Below are positions 38,814 to 50,226 of a stretch of DNA of 64,000 nucleotides, piece by piece. The stretch's first letter is position 1, and each line of letters opens with the position of its first letter. Position numbers and translations under genes: made by a program. The DNA is from Symsagittifera roscoffensis (taxonomy: Eukaryota; Xenacoelomorpha; Acoela; Convolutidae), in NCBI RefSeq assembly GCF_963678635.1, contig NC_087066.1:950201-1014200 (forward strand), written 5' to 3'. Below the pieces are notes generated by a model. The model was not told the origin of the DNA. It made no database searches and was given only the letters and a program-made list of their open reading frames with translations.

Positions 38814-39482
38814 TGTTGTATAATAATTGTTTTGTTCTCGCTGAGAAAATTAAGCACCGCATTTTCGTTCAACTTGTTTGGAACTGAATCAGTTGTTGTT
38901 ATTTGTGATGAATAAAATCCATTCTTTGAATCGGGTAATGGGATTTGCAAGGAAACGTTTTGTTGCTTTGTGATCCCTGTACCTGGTGATTTACTGTACA
39001 AAGTCTGATGCATATACTACAATTTAAAGCAAAATGGCATACCGTCGATTCCAGGGTGTACTACCCACAAATCTTTTCCAAAGTTCCTGGGAATTGGTTT
39101 CAGTTGAATATTACTCGGTTTCTTGTCAATCTTTTTCTATCTTGTTTTTTGTGCAGCTTTTGGACTCTTTTTTGTTGTGCTCTTATAATTTGATAAGTGT
39201 GGAATTGTGGGTCGATTGATTAAAATATCTTGAAATTGATTTTTGGAGACATACTCTTTAGAGTTTGAATATTTCACCCTGCAAGCGTATCAATTTTAAC
39301 CTGATTTTTATGCGTTCTGTAATTGAGGTCGTTTGGATCAGGAATTGGATATTTCTCCCTTTCAAGTTTCAAAGTTTTAGTAGTTTTTTCGATCCTGATC
39401 AGTTGAATGTTTTCTGTTGTATAATAGTTGTTTTGTTCTCGCTGAGAAAATTAAGCACCGCATTTTCGTTCAACTTGTTTGG

Positions 39483-39495
39483 AACTGAATCAGTT
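39483..39495. other. Conserved 13-bp dyad AACTGAATCAGTT (representative copy)
   Basis: Perfect inverted repeat with 6-bp arms around one central base, at phase ~+68 in most monomers from 5 kb to the right edge. It is broken in the left dimer family (GAACTGAATCTGTT), in f-type monomers (GAAAATGAATCAG) and at ~63676 (AATCAATTG). It could be a protein-binding site or chance; no known factor site was matched. Confidence 0.5.
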
Positions 39496-39853
39496 GTTGT
39501 TATTTGTGATGAATAAAATCCATTGTTTGAATCGGGTAATGGGATTTGTAAGGAAACGTTTTGTTGCTTTGTGATCCCTGTACCTGGTGATTTACTGTAC
39601 AAAGTCTGATGCATATACTACAATTTAAAGCAAAATGGCATACCGTCGATTCCAGGGTGTACTACCCACAAATCTTTTCCAAAGTTCCTGGGAATTGGTT
39701 TCAGTTGAATATTACTCGGTTTCTTGTCAATCTTTTTCTATCTTGTTTTTTGTGCAGCTTTTGGACTCTTTTTTGTTGTGCTCTTATAATTTGATAAGTG
39801 TGGAATTGTGGGTCGATTGATTAAAATATCTTGAAATTGATTTTTGGAGACAT

Positions 39854-39865
39854 ACTCTTTAGAGT
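39854..39865. other. Conserved 12-bp dyad ACTCTTTAGAGT (representative copy)
   Basis: Inverted repeat with 5-bp arms ACTCT and AGAGT around TT, at phase ~+440, present in most monomers between 12.6 and 64 kb. Earlier c-types read CCTTTTAGAGT and the left dimer family reads ACTAGTCAAT or ACTATTCAAT. Some copies near 27-29.4 kb have ACTCTTTTGAGT. Function unknown. Confidence 0.45.
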
Positions 39866-40734
39866 TTGAATATTTCACCCTGCAAGCGTATCAATTTTAA
39901 CCTGATTTTTATGCGTTCTGTAATTGAGGTCGTTTGGATCAGGAATTGGATATTTCTCCCTTTCAAGTTTCAAAGTTTTAGTAGTTTTTTCGATCCTGAT
40001 CAGTTGAATGTTTTCTGTTGTATAATAGTTGTTTTGTTCTCGCTGAGAAAATTAAGCACCGCATTTTCGTTCAACTTGTTTGGAACTGAATCAGTTGTTG
40101 TTATTTGTGATGAATAAAATCCATTGTTTGAATCGGGTAATGGGATTTGTAAGGAAACGTTTTGTTGCTTTGTGATCCCTGTACCTGGTGATTTACTGTA
40201 CAAAGTCTGATGCATATACTACAATTTAAAGCAAAATGGCATACCGTCGATTCCAGGGTGTACTACCCACAAATCTTTTCCAAAGTTCCTGGGAATTGGT
40301 TTCAGTTGAATATTACTCGGTTTCTTGTCAATCTTTTTCTATCTTGTTTTTGTGCAGCTTTTGGACTCTTTTTTGTTGTGCTCGTATAATTTGATAAGTG
40401 TGGAATTGTGGGTCGATTGATTAAAATCTCTTGAAATTGATTTTTGGAGACATACTCTTTAGAGTTTGAATATTTCACCCTGCAAGCGTATCAATTTTAA
40501 CCTGATTTTTATGCGTTCTGTAATTGAGGTCGTTTGAATCAGGAATTGGATATTTCTCCGTTTCAAGTTTCAAAGTTTTAGTAGTTTTTTTGATTCTGTT
40601 CAGTTGAATGTTTTCTGTTGTATAATGTTGTTTTGTTCTCGCTGAGAAAATTAAGCTCCGCATTTTCGTTCAACTTTTTTGGAACTGAATCAGTTGTTGT
40701 TGTGTGATGAATAAAATCCATTCTTTGAATCGGG

Positions 40735-43700
40735 TAATGGGATTTGCAAGGAAACGTTTTGTTGCTTTGTGATCCCTGTACCTGTTGATTTACTGTACAA
40801 AGTCTGATGCATATACTACAATTTAAAGCAAAATGGCATACCGTCGATTCCAGGGTGTACTACCCACAAATCTTTTCCAAAGTTCCTGAGAATTGATATC
40901 AGTTGAATATTACTCGGTTTCTTGTCAATCTTTTTCTATCTTGTTTTTTTGTGCAGCTTTTGGACTCTTTTTTGTTATGCTCGTATAATTTGATAAGTGT
41001 GGAATTGTCGGCCGATTGATTAAAATCTCTTTAAATTGATTTTTGGAGATATACTCTTTAGAGTTTGAATATTTCACCCTGCAAGCGTATCAATTTTAAC
41101 CTGATTTTTATGCGTTCTGTAATTGAGGTCGTTTGAATCAGGAATTGGATATTTCTCCGTTTCAAGTTTCAAAGTTTTAGTAGTTTTTCGATTTTGTTCA
41201 GTTGAATGTTTTCTGTTGTATAATAGTTGTTTTGTTCTCGCTGAGAAAATTAAACTCCGCATTTTCGTTCAACTTTTTTGGAACTGAATCAGTTGTTGTT
41301 ATGTGTGATGAATAAAATCCATTCTTTGAATCTGGTAATGGGATTTGCAAGGAAACGTTTTGTTGCTTTGTGATCCCTGTACCTGGTGATTTACTGTACA
41401 AAGTCTGATGCATATACTACAATTTAAAGCAAAATGGCATACCGTCGCTTCCAGGGTGTACTACCCACAAATCTTTTCCAAAGTTCCTGGGAATTGGTTT
41501 CAGTTGAATATTGCTCGGTTTCTTGTCAATCTTTTTCTATCTTGTTTTTTGTGCAGCTTTTGGACTCTTTTTTGTTGTGCTCGTATAATTTGAAAAGTGT
41601 GGAATTGTCGGCCGATTGATTAAAATCTCTTTAAATTGATTTTTGGAGATATACTCTTTAGAGTTTGAATATTTCACCCTGCAAGCGTATCAATTTTAAC
41701 CTGATTTTTATGCGTTCTGTAATTGAGGTCGTTTGAATCAGGAATTGGATATTTCTCCGTTTCAAGTTTCAAAGTTTTAGTAGTTTTTCGATTCTGTTCA
41801 GTTGAATGTTTTCTGTTGTATAATAGTTGTTTTGTTCTCGCTGAGAAAATTAAGCTCCGCATTTTCGTTCAACTTTTTTGGAACTGAATCAGTTGTTGTT
41901 ATGTGTGATGAATAAAATCCATTCTTTGAATCTGGTAATGGGATTTGCAAGGAAACGTTTTGTTGCTTTGTGATCCCTGTACCTGGTGATTTACTGTACA
42001 AAGTCTGATGCATATACTACAATTTAAAGCAAAATGGCATACCGTCGCTTCCAGGGTGTACTACCCACAAATCTTTTCCAAAGTTCCTGGGAATTGGTTT
42101 CAGTTGAATATTGCTCGGTTTCTTGTCAATCTTTTTCTATCTTGTTTTTTGTGCAGCTTTTGGACTCTTTTTTGTTGTGCTCGTATAATTTGATAAGTGG
42201 GGAATTGTGGGTCGATTGATTAAAATCTCTTTAAATTGATTTTTGGAGATATACTCTTTAGAGTTTGAATATTTCACCCTGGAAGCCTCTCAGTTTCAAC
42301 CTGATTTTTATGCGTTCTGTAATTGAGGTAGTTTGAATCAGGAATTGGATATTTCTCCGTTTCAAGCTTCAAAGTTTTAGTAGTTTTTTCGATTCTGCTC
42401 AGTTGAATGTTTTCTGTTGTATAATATTTGTTTTGTTCTCGCTAAGAAAATTAAGCTTCGCATTTTTGTTCAACTGGTTTGGAAATGAATCAGTTGTTGT
42501 TATGTGTGATGAATAAAATCCATTCTTTGAATCTGGTAATTGGATTTGCAAGGAAACGTTTTGTTGCTTTGTGATCCCTGTACCTGGTGATTTACTGTAC
42601 AAAGTCTGATGCATATACTACAATTTAAAGCAAAATGGCATACCGTCGCTTCCAGGGTGTACTACCCACAAATCTTTTCCAAAGTTCCTGGGAATTGGTT
42701 TCAGTTGAATATTGCTCGGTTTCTTGTCAATCTTTTTCTATCTTGTTTTTTGTGCAGCTTTTGGACTCTTTTTTGTTGTGCTCGTATAATTTGAAAAGTG
42801 TGGAATTGTCGGCCGATTGATTAAAATCTCTTTAATTTGATTTTTGGAGATATACTCTTTAGAGTTTGAATATTTCACCCTGCAAGCGTATCAATTTTAA
42901 CCTGATTTTTATGCGTTCTGTAATTGAGGTCGTTTGAATCAGGAATTGGATATTTCTCCGTTTCAAGTTTCAAAGTTTTAGTAGTTTTTCGATTCTGTTC
43001 AGTTGAATGTTTTCTGTTGTATAATAGTTGTTTTGTTCTCGCTGAGAAAATTAAACTCCGCATTTTCGTTCAACTTTTTTGGAACTGAATCAGTTGTTGT
43101 TATGTGTGATGAATAAAATCCATTCTTTGAATCTGGTAATGGGATTTGCAAGGAAACGTTTTGTTGCTTTGTGATCCCTGTACCTGGTGATTTACTGTAC
43201 AAAGTCTGATGCATATACTACAATTTAAAGCAAAATGGCATACCGTCGCTTCCAGGGTGTACTACCCACAAATCTTTTCCAAAGTTCCTGGGAATTGGTT
43301 TCAGTTGAATATTGCTCGGTTTCTTGTCAATCTTTTTCTATCTTGTTTTTTGTGCAGCTTTTGGACTCTTTTTTGTTGTGCTCGTATAATTTGAAAAGTG
43401 TGGAATTGTCGGCCGATTGATTAAAATATCTTTAAATTGATTTTTGGAGATATACTCTTTAGAGTTTGAATATTTCACCCTGCAAACGTATCAATTTTAA
43501 CCTGATTTTTATGCGTTCTGTAATTGAGGTCGTTTGGATCAGGAATTGGATATTTCTCCCTTTCAAGTTTCAAAGTTTTAGTAGTTTTTTCGATCCTGAT
43601 CAGTTGAATGTTTTCTGTTGTATAATAGTTGTTTTGTTCTCGCTGAGAAAATTAAGCACCGCATTTTCGTTCAACTTTTTTGGAACTGAATCAGTTGTTG

Positions 43701-43737
43701 TTACTTGTGGTGAATAAAATCCCTTCTTTGAATCGGG
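40735..43737 (+). repeat. 3003-bp pentameric HOR, copy 1
   Basis: Monomer starts 41214, 41814, 42415, 43015, 43616 (600-601 bp each). Order by HindIII-site variant: AAACTCC, AAGCTCC, AAGCTTC (c-like with GGAAATGAATCAG and TATAATATTTG), AAACTCC, AAGCACC. TTGTTATGCTCG at ~40973 recurs at ~43976 (+3003), and the CGTCGCTTCCAG variant recurs through most of the unit. Length 3003 bp is five monomers. Confidence 0.92.
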
Positions 43738-45505
43738 TAATGGGATTTGCAAGGAAACGTTTTGTTGCTTTGTGATCCCTGTACCTGTTGATTTACTGTA
43801 CAAAGTCTGATGCATATACTACAATTTAAAGCAAAATGGCATACCGTCGATTCCAGGGTGTACTACCCACAAATCTTTTCCAAAGTTCTTGGGAATTGGT
43901 TTCAGTTGAATATTACTCGGTTTCTTGTCAATCTTTTTCTATCTTGTTTTTTTGTGCAGCTTTTGGACTCTTTTTTGTTATGCTCGTATAATTTGATAAG
44001 TGTGGAATTGTCGGCCGATTGATTAAAATCTCTTTAAATTGATTTTTGGAGATATACTCTTTAGAGTTTGAATATTTCACCCTGCAAGCGTATCAATTTT
44101 AACCTGATTTTTATGCGTTCTGTAATTGAGGTCGTTTGAATCAGGAATTGGATATTTCTCCGTTTCAAGTTTCAAAGTTTTGGTAGTTTTTCGATTCTGT
44201 TCAGTTGAATGTTTTCTGTTGTATAATAGTTGTTTTGTTCTCGCTGAGAAAATTAAACTCCGCATTTTCGTTCAACTTTTTTGGAACTGAATCAGTTGTT
44301 GTTATGTGTGATGAATAAAATCCATTCTTTGAATCTGGTAATGGGATTTGCAAGGAAACGTTTTGTTGCTTTGTGATCCCTGTACCTGGTGATTTACTGT
44401 ACAAAGTCTGATGCATATACTACAATTTAAAGCAAAATGGCATACCGTCGCTTCCAGGGTGTACTACCCACAAATCTTTTCCAAAGTTCCTGGGAATTGG
44501 TTTCAGTTGAATATTGCTCGGTTTCTTGTCAATCTTTTTCTATCTTGTTTTTTGTGCAGCTTTTGGACTCTTTTTTGTTGTGCTCGTATAATTTGAAAAG
44601 TGTGGAATTGTCGGCCGATTGATTAAAATCTCTTTAAATTGATTTTTGGAGATATACTCTTTAGAGTTTGAATATTTCACCCTGCAAGCGTATCAATTTT
44701 AACCTGATTTTTATGCGTTCTGTAATTGAGGTCGTTTGAATCAGGAATTGGATATTTCTCCGTTTCAAGTTTCAAAGTTTTAGTAGTTTTTCGATTCTGT
44801 TCAGTTGAATGTTTTCTGTTGTATAATAGTTGTTTTGTTCTCGCTGAGAAAATTAAGCTCCGCAATTTCGTTCAACTTTTTTGGAACTGAATCAGTTGTT
44901 GTTATGTGTGATGAATAAAATCCATTCTTTGAATCTGGTAATGGGATTTGCAAGGAAACGTTTTGTTGCTTTGTGATCCCTGTACCTGGTGATTTACTGT
45001 ACAAAGTCTGATGCATATACTACAATTTAAAGCAAAATGGCATACCGTCGCTTCCAGGGTGTACTTCCCACAAATCTTTTCCAAAGTTCCTGGGAATTGG
45101 TTTCAGTTGAATATTGCTCGGTTTCTTGTCAATCTTTTTCAATCTTGTTTTTTGTGCAGCTTTTGGACTCTTTTTTGTTGTGCTTGTATAATTTGATAAG
45201 TGGGGAATTGTGGGTCGATTGATTAAAATCTCTTTAAATTGATTTTTGGAGATATACTCTTTAGAGTTTGAATATTTCACCCTCGAAGCCTCTCAGTTTC
45301 AACCTGATTTTTATGCGTTCTGTAATTGAGGTAGTTTGAATCAGGAATTGGATATTTCTCCGTTTCAAGCTTCAAAGTTTTAGTAGTTTTTTCGATTCTG
45401 CTCAGTTGAATGTTTTCTGTTGTATAATATTTGTTTTGTTCTCGCTAAGAAAATTAAGCTTCGCATTTTTGTTCAACTGGTTTGGAAATGAATCAGTTGT
45501 TGTTA
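43738..45505 (+). repeat. 3003-bp pentameric HOR, copy 2, partial (~3 monomers)
   Basis: Monomer starts 44217, 44817, 45418 repeat 41214, 41814, 42415 at +3003 bp, including the GAAGCCTCTCAGTTTC block and GGAAATGAATCAG (42483 and 45486). The match ends near 45505, where TTGTTATTTGTG replaces TTGTTATGTGTG and the next segment belongs to another subfamily. Confidence 0.9.
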
Positions 45506-48500
45506 TTTGTGATGAATAAAATCCATTCTTTGAATCGGGTAATGGGATTTGCAAGGAAACGTTTTGTTTCTTTGTGATCCCTGTACCTGTTGATTTACTG
45601 TACAAAGTCTGATGCATATACTACAATTTAAAGCAAAATGGCATACCGTCGATTCCAGGTTTTACTACCCACAAATCTTTTCCAAAGTTCCTGGGAATTG
45701 GTTTAAGTTGAATTTTGCTCGGTTTCTTGTCAATCTTTTTCTATCTTGTTTTTTGTGCAGCTTTTGGACTCTTTTTTGTTGTGCTCGTATAATTTGATAA
45801 GTGGGCAATTGTGGGTCGATTGATTAAAATCTCTTTAAATTGATTTTTGGAGATATACTCTTTAGAGTTTGAATGTTTCACCCTGCAAGCATCTCAATTT
45901 CAACCTGATTTTTCTGCGTTCTGTAATTGAGGTCGTTTGAATCAGGAATTGGATATTTCTCCGTTTCAAGCTTCAAAGTTTTAGTAGTTTTTTCGATTCT
46001 GTTCAGTTGAATGTTTTCTATTGTATAATATTTGTTTTGTTCTCGCTAAGAAAATTAAGCTTCGCATTTTTGTTCAACTGGTTTGGAACTGAATCAGTTG
46101 TTGTTATTTGTGATGAATAAAATCCATTCTTTGAATCGGGTAATGGGATTTGCAAGGAAACGTTTTGTTGCTTTGTGATCCCTGTACCTGTTGATTTACT
46201 GTACAAAGTCTGATGCATATACTACAATTTAAAGCAAAATGGCATACCGTCGTTTCCAGGGTGTACTACCCACAAATCTTTTCCAAAGTTCCTGGGAATT
46301 GGTTTCAGTTGAATATTACTCGGTTTCTTGTCAATCTTTTTCTATCTTGTTTTTTTGTGCAGCTTTTGGCCTCTTTTTTGTTGTGCTCGTATAATTTGAA
46401 AAGTGGGGAATTGTGGGTCGATTGATTAAAATCTCTTTAAATTGATTTTTGGAGATATACTCTTTATAGTTTGAATATTTCACCCTGCAAGCGTATCAAT
46501 TTTAACCTGATTTTTATGCGTTCTGTAATTGAGGTCGTTTGAATCAGGAATTGGATATTTCTCCGTTTCAAGTTTCAAAGTTTTTGTAGTTTTTTCGATT
46601 CTGTTCAATTGAATGTTTTCTGTTTTATAATAGTTGTTTTGTTCTCGCTGAGAAAATTAAGCTCCGCATTTTCGTTCAACTGGTTTGGAACTGAATCAGT
46701 TGCTGTTATTTGTGATGAATGAAATCCAAACTTTGAATCGGGTAATGGGATTTGCAAGGAAACGTTTTCTTGCTTTGTGATCCCTGTACCTGTTGATTTA
46801 CTGTACAAAGTCTGATGCATATACTATAATTTAAAGCAAATTGGCATACCGGCGATTCCAGAGTGTACTTCACACAAATTGTTTCCTAAGCTTCTGGGAG
46901 TTGGTTTCAGTTGAATGTTACTCGGTTTCTTGTCAATATTTTTCTATCTTGTTTCTTGTGCAGCTTTTGGACTCTTTTTTGTTGTGCGCGTATAATTTGA
47001 TAAGTGGGGAATTGTGGGTCGATTGATTAAAATTTCTTTAAATTGATTTTTGGAGATATACTCTTTAGAGTTTCAATATTTCACCCTGGAAGCCTCTCAA
47101 TTTCAACCTGATTTTTGTGCGTTCTGTAATTGAGGTCGTTTGAATCAGGAATTAGATATTTCTCCCTTTCAAGCTTCAAAGTTTTAGTAGTTTTTTCGAT
47201 TCTGTTCAGTTGAATGTTTTCTATTGTATAATATTTGTTTTGTTCTCGCTAAGAAAATTAAGCTTCGCATTTTCGTTCAACTGGTTTGGAACTGAATCAG
47301 TTGTTGTTATTTGTGATGAATGAAATCCATTCTTTGAATCGGGTAATGGGATTTGCAAGGAAACTTTTTGTTGCTTTGTGATCCCTGTACCGGTTGATTT
47401 GCTGTACAAAGTCTGATGCATATACTACAATTTAAAGCAAAATGGCATACCGGCGATTCCAGAGTGTACTTCACACAAATTTTTTCCTAAGCTTCTGGGA
47501 GTTGGTTTCAGTTGAATGTTACTCGGTTTCTTGTCAATATTTTTCTATCTTGTGTCTTGTGCAGCTTTTGGACTCTTTTTTGTTGTGCGCGTATAATTTG
47601 ATGAGTGGGGAATTGTGGGTCGATTGATTAAAATTTCTTTAAATTGATTTTTGGAGATATACTCTTTAGAGTTTCAATATTTCACCCTGGAAGCCTCTCA
47701 ATTTCAACCTGATTTTTGTGCGTTCTGTAATTGAGGTCGTTTGAATCAGGAATTAGATATTTCTCCCTTTCAAGCTTCAAAGTTTTAGTAGTTTTTTCGA
47801 TTCTGTTCAGTTGAATGTTTTCTATTGTATAATATTTGTTTTGTTCTCGCTAAGAAAATTAAGCTTCGCATTTTCGTTCAACTGGTTTGGAACTGAATCA
47901 GTTGTTGTTATTTGTGATGAATGAAATCCATTCTTTGAATCGGGTAATGGGATTTGCAAGGAAACTTTTTGTTGCTTTGTGATCCCTGTACCGGTTGATT
48001 TGCTGTACAAAGTCTGATGCATATACTACAATTTAAAGCAAAATGGCATACCGGCGATTCCAGAGTGTACTTCACACAAATTTTTTCCTAAGCTTCTGGG
48101 AGTTGGTTTCAGTTGAATGTTACTCGGTTTCTTGTCAATATTTTTCTATCTTGTTTTTTGTGCAGCTTTTGGACTCTTTTTTGTTGTGCTCGTATAATTT
48201 GATAAGTGGGGAATTGTGGGTCGATTGATTAAAATCTTTTTAAATTGATTTTTGGAGATATACTCTTTAGAGTTTCAATATTTCACCCTGGAAGCCTCTC
48301 AATTTCAACCTAATTTTTATGCGTTCTGTAATTGAGGTCGTTTGAATCAGGAATTAGATATTTCTCCGTTTCAAGCTTCAAAGTTTTAGTAGTTTTTTCG
48401 ATTCTGTTCAGTTGAATGTTTTCTGTTGTATAATATTTGTTTTGTTCTCGCTAAGAAAATTAAGCTTCGCATTTTCGTTCAACTGGTTTGGAACTGAATC

Positions 48501-50226
48501 AGTTGTTGTTATTTGTGATGAATGAAATGCATTCTTTGAATCGGGTAATGGGATTTGCAAGGAAACGTTTTGTTGCTTTGTGATCTCTGTACCGGTTGAT
48601 TTGCTGTACAAAGTCTGATGCATATACTACAATTTAAAGCAAAATGGTATACCGTCGATTCCAGGGTGTACTACCCACAAATCTTTTCCAAAGTTCCTGG
48701 GAATTGGTTTCAGTTGAATATTACTCGGTTTCTTGTCAATATTTTTCTATCTTGTTTTTTGTGCAGCTTTTGGACTCTTTTTTGTTGTGCTCGTATAATT
48801 TGATAAGTGGGGAATTGTGGGTCGATTGATTAAAATCTCTTTAAATTGATTTTTGGAGATATACTCTTTAGAGTTTCAATATTTCACCCTAGAAGCCTCT
48901 CAATTTCAACCTGATTTTTATGCGTTCTGTAATTGAGGTCGTTTGAATCAGGAATTAGATATTTCTCCGTTTCAAGCTTCAAAGTTTTAGAAGTTTTTTC
49001 GATTCTGTTCAGTTGAATGTTTTCTGTTGTATAATATTTGTTTTGTTCTCGCCAAGAAAATTAAGCTTCGCATTTTCGTTCAACTGGTTTGGAACTGAAT
49101 CAGTTGTTGCTATTTGTGATGAATGAAATCCATTCTTTGAATCGGGTAATGGGATTTGCAAGGAAACGTTTTCTTGCTTTGTGATCCCTGTACCTGTTGA
49201 TTTACTGTACAAAGTCTGATGCATATACTATAATTTAAAGCAAATTGGCATACCTGCGATTCCAGACTGTACTTCACACAAATTTTTTCCTAAGCTTCTG
49301 GGAGTTGGTTTCAGTTGAATGTTACTCGGTTTCTTGTCAATATTTTTCTATCTTGTTTTTTGTGCAGCTTTTGGACTCTTTTTTGTTGTGCTCGTATAAT
49401 TTGATAAGTGGGGAATTGTGGGTCGATTGATTAAAATCTCTTTAAATTGATTTTTGGAGATATACTCTTTAGAGTTTGAATATTTCACCCTGCAAGCCTC
49501 TCAATTTCAACCTGATTTTTATGCGTTCTGTAATTGAGGTCGTTTGAATCAGGAATTGGATATTTCTCCGTTTCAAGCTTCAAAGTTTTAGTAGTTTTTT
49601 CGATTCTGTTCAGTTGATTGTTTTCTGTTGTATAATAGTTGTTTTGTTCTCGCTAAGAAAATTAAGCTTCGCATTTTCGTTCAACTGGTTTGGAACTGAA
49701 TCAGTTGTTGTTATTTGTGACGAATAAAATCCATTCTTTGAATCGGGTAATGGGATTTGCAAGGAAACGTTTTGTTGCTTTGTGATCCCTGTACCTGTTG
49801 ATTTGCTGTACAAAGTCTGATGCATATACTACAATTTAAAGCAAAATGGCATACCGTCGATTCCAGGGTGTACTACCCACAAATCTTTTCCAAAGTTCCT
49901 GGGAATTGGTTTCAGTTGAATATTACTCGGTTTCTTGTCAATCTTTTTCTATCTTGTTTTTTGTGCAGCTTTTGGACTCTTTTTTGTTGTGCTCGTATAA
50001 TTTGATAAATTGGGAATTTTGGGTCGATTGATTAAAATCTCTTTAAATTGATTTTTGGAGATATACTCTTTAGAGTTTAAATATTTCACCCTGCAAGCCC
50101 ATCAATTTTAACCTGATTATTATGCGTTCTGTAATTGAGGTCGTTTGAATCAGGAATTGGATATTTCCCCGTTTCAAGCTTCAAAGTTTTAGTAGTTTTT
50201 TCGATTCTGTTCAGTCGAATTATTTC
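45506..50226 (+). repeat. Monomeric 601-bp array, TATAATATTTG / CAACTGG subfamily
   Basis: Monomer starts 45418, 46019, 46621, 47222, 47823, 48424, 49025, 49626, almost all exactly 601 bp. Shared variants are TTCAACTGGTTTGG, GCCTCTCAATTTCAACC and GATGAATGAAATCC. Monomers 47222 and 47823 are nearly identical (ACCGGTTGATTTGC, CTCCCTTTCAAG, TGCGCG at ~46987 and ~47588), which marks single-monomer amplification. The copy starting 46621 has AATCCAAAC in place of AATCCATTC. Confidence 0.94.

Larger units (their letters stand above)
38814..40734 (+). repeat. Near-identical 601-bp monomers, GATCCTGATCAG subfamily
   Basis: Monomer starts 38814, 39415, 40016 and 40616. The first three are spaced exactly 601 bp and differ by only a few bases (for example ATTCTTTG versus ATTGTTTG, ATTTGCAAGG versus ATTTGTAAGG). 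They share GGAGACATAC, an 8-bp palindrome CTGATCAG just before phase zero, and AAGCACCGC in place of the HindIII site. The copy starting 40616 is transitional (AAGCTCCGC, GTATAATGTTG, GAGAATTGATATCAG at ~40888). Confidence 0.95.

Noticed and set aside
38923-38943. CENP-B box-like stretch ATTCTTTGAATCGGGTA
   Set aside because: It resembles the box (TTCG, spacer, A, CGGG) but the G of TTCG is missing and the spacing is one base short in the standard monomer, so it fails the essential positions.
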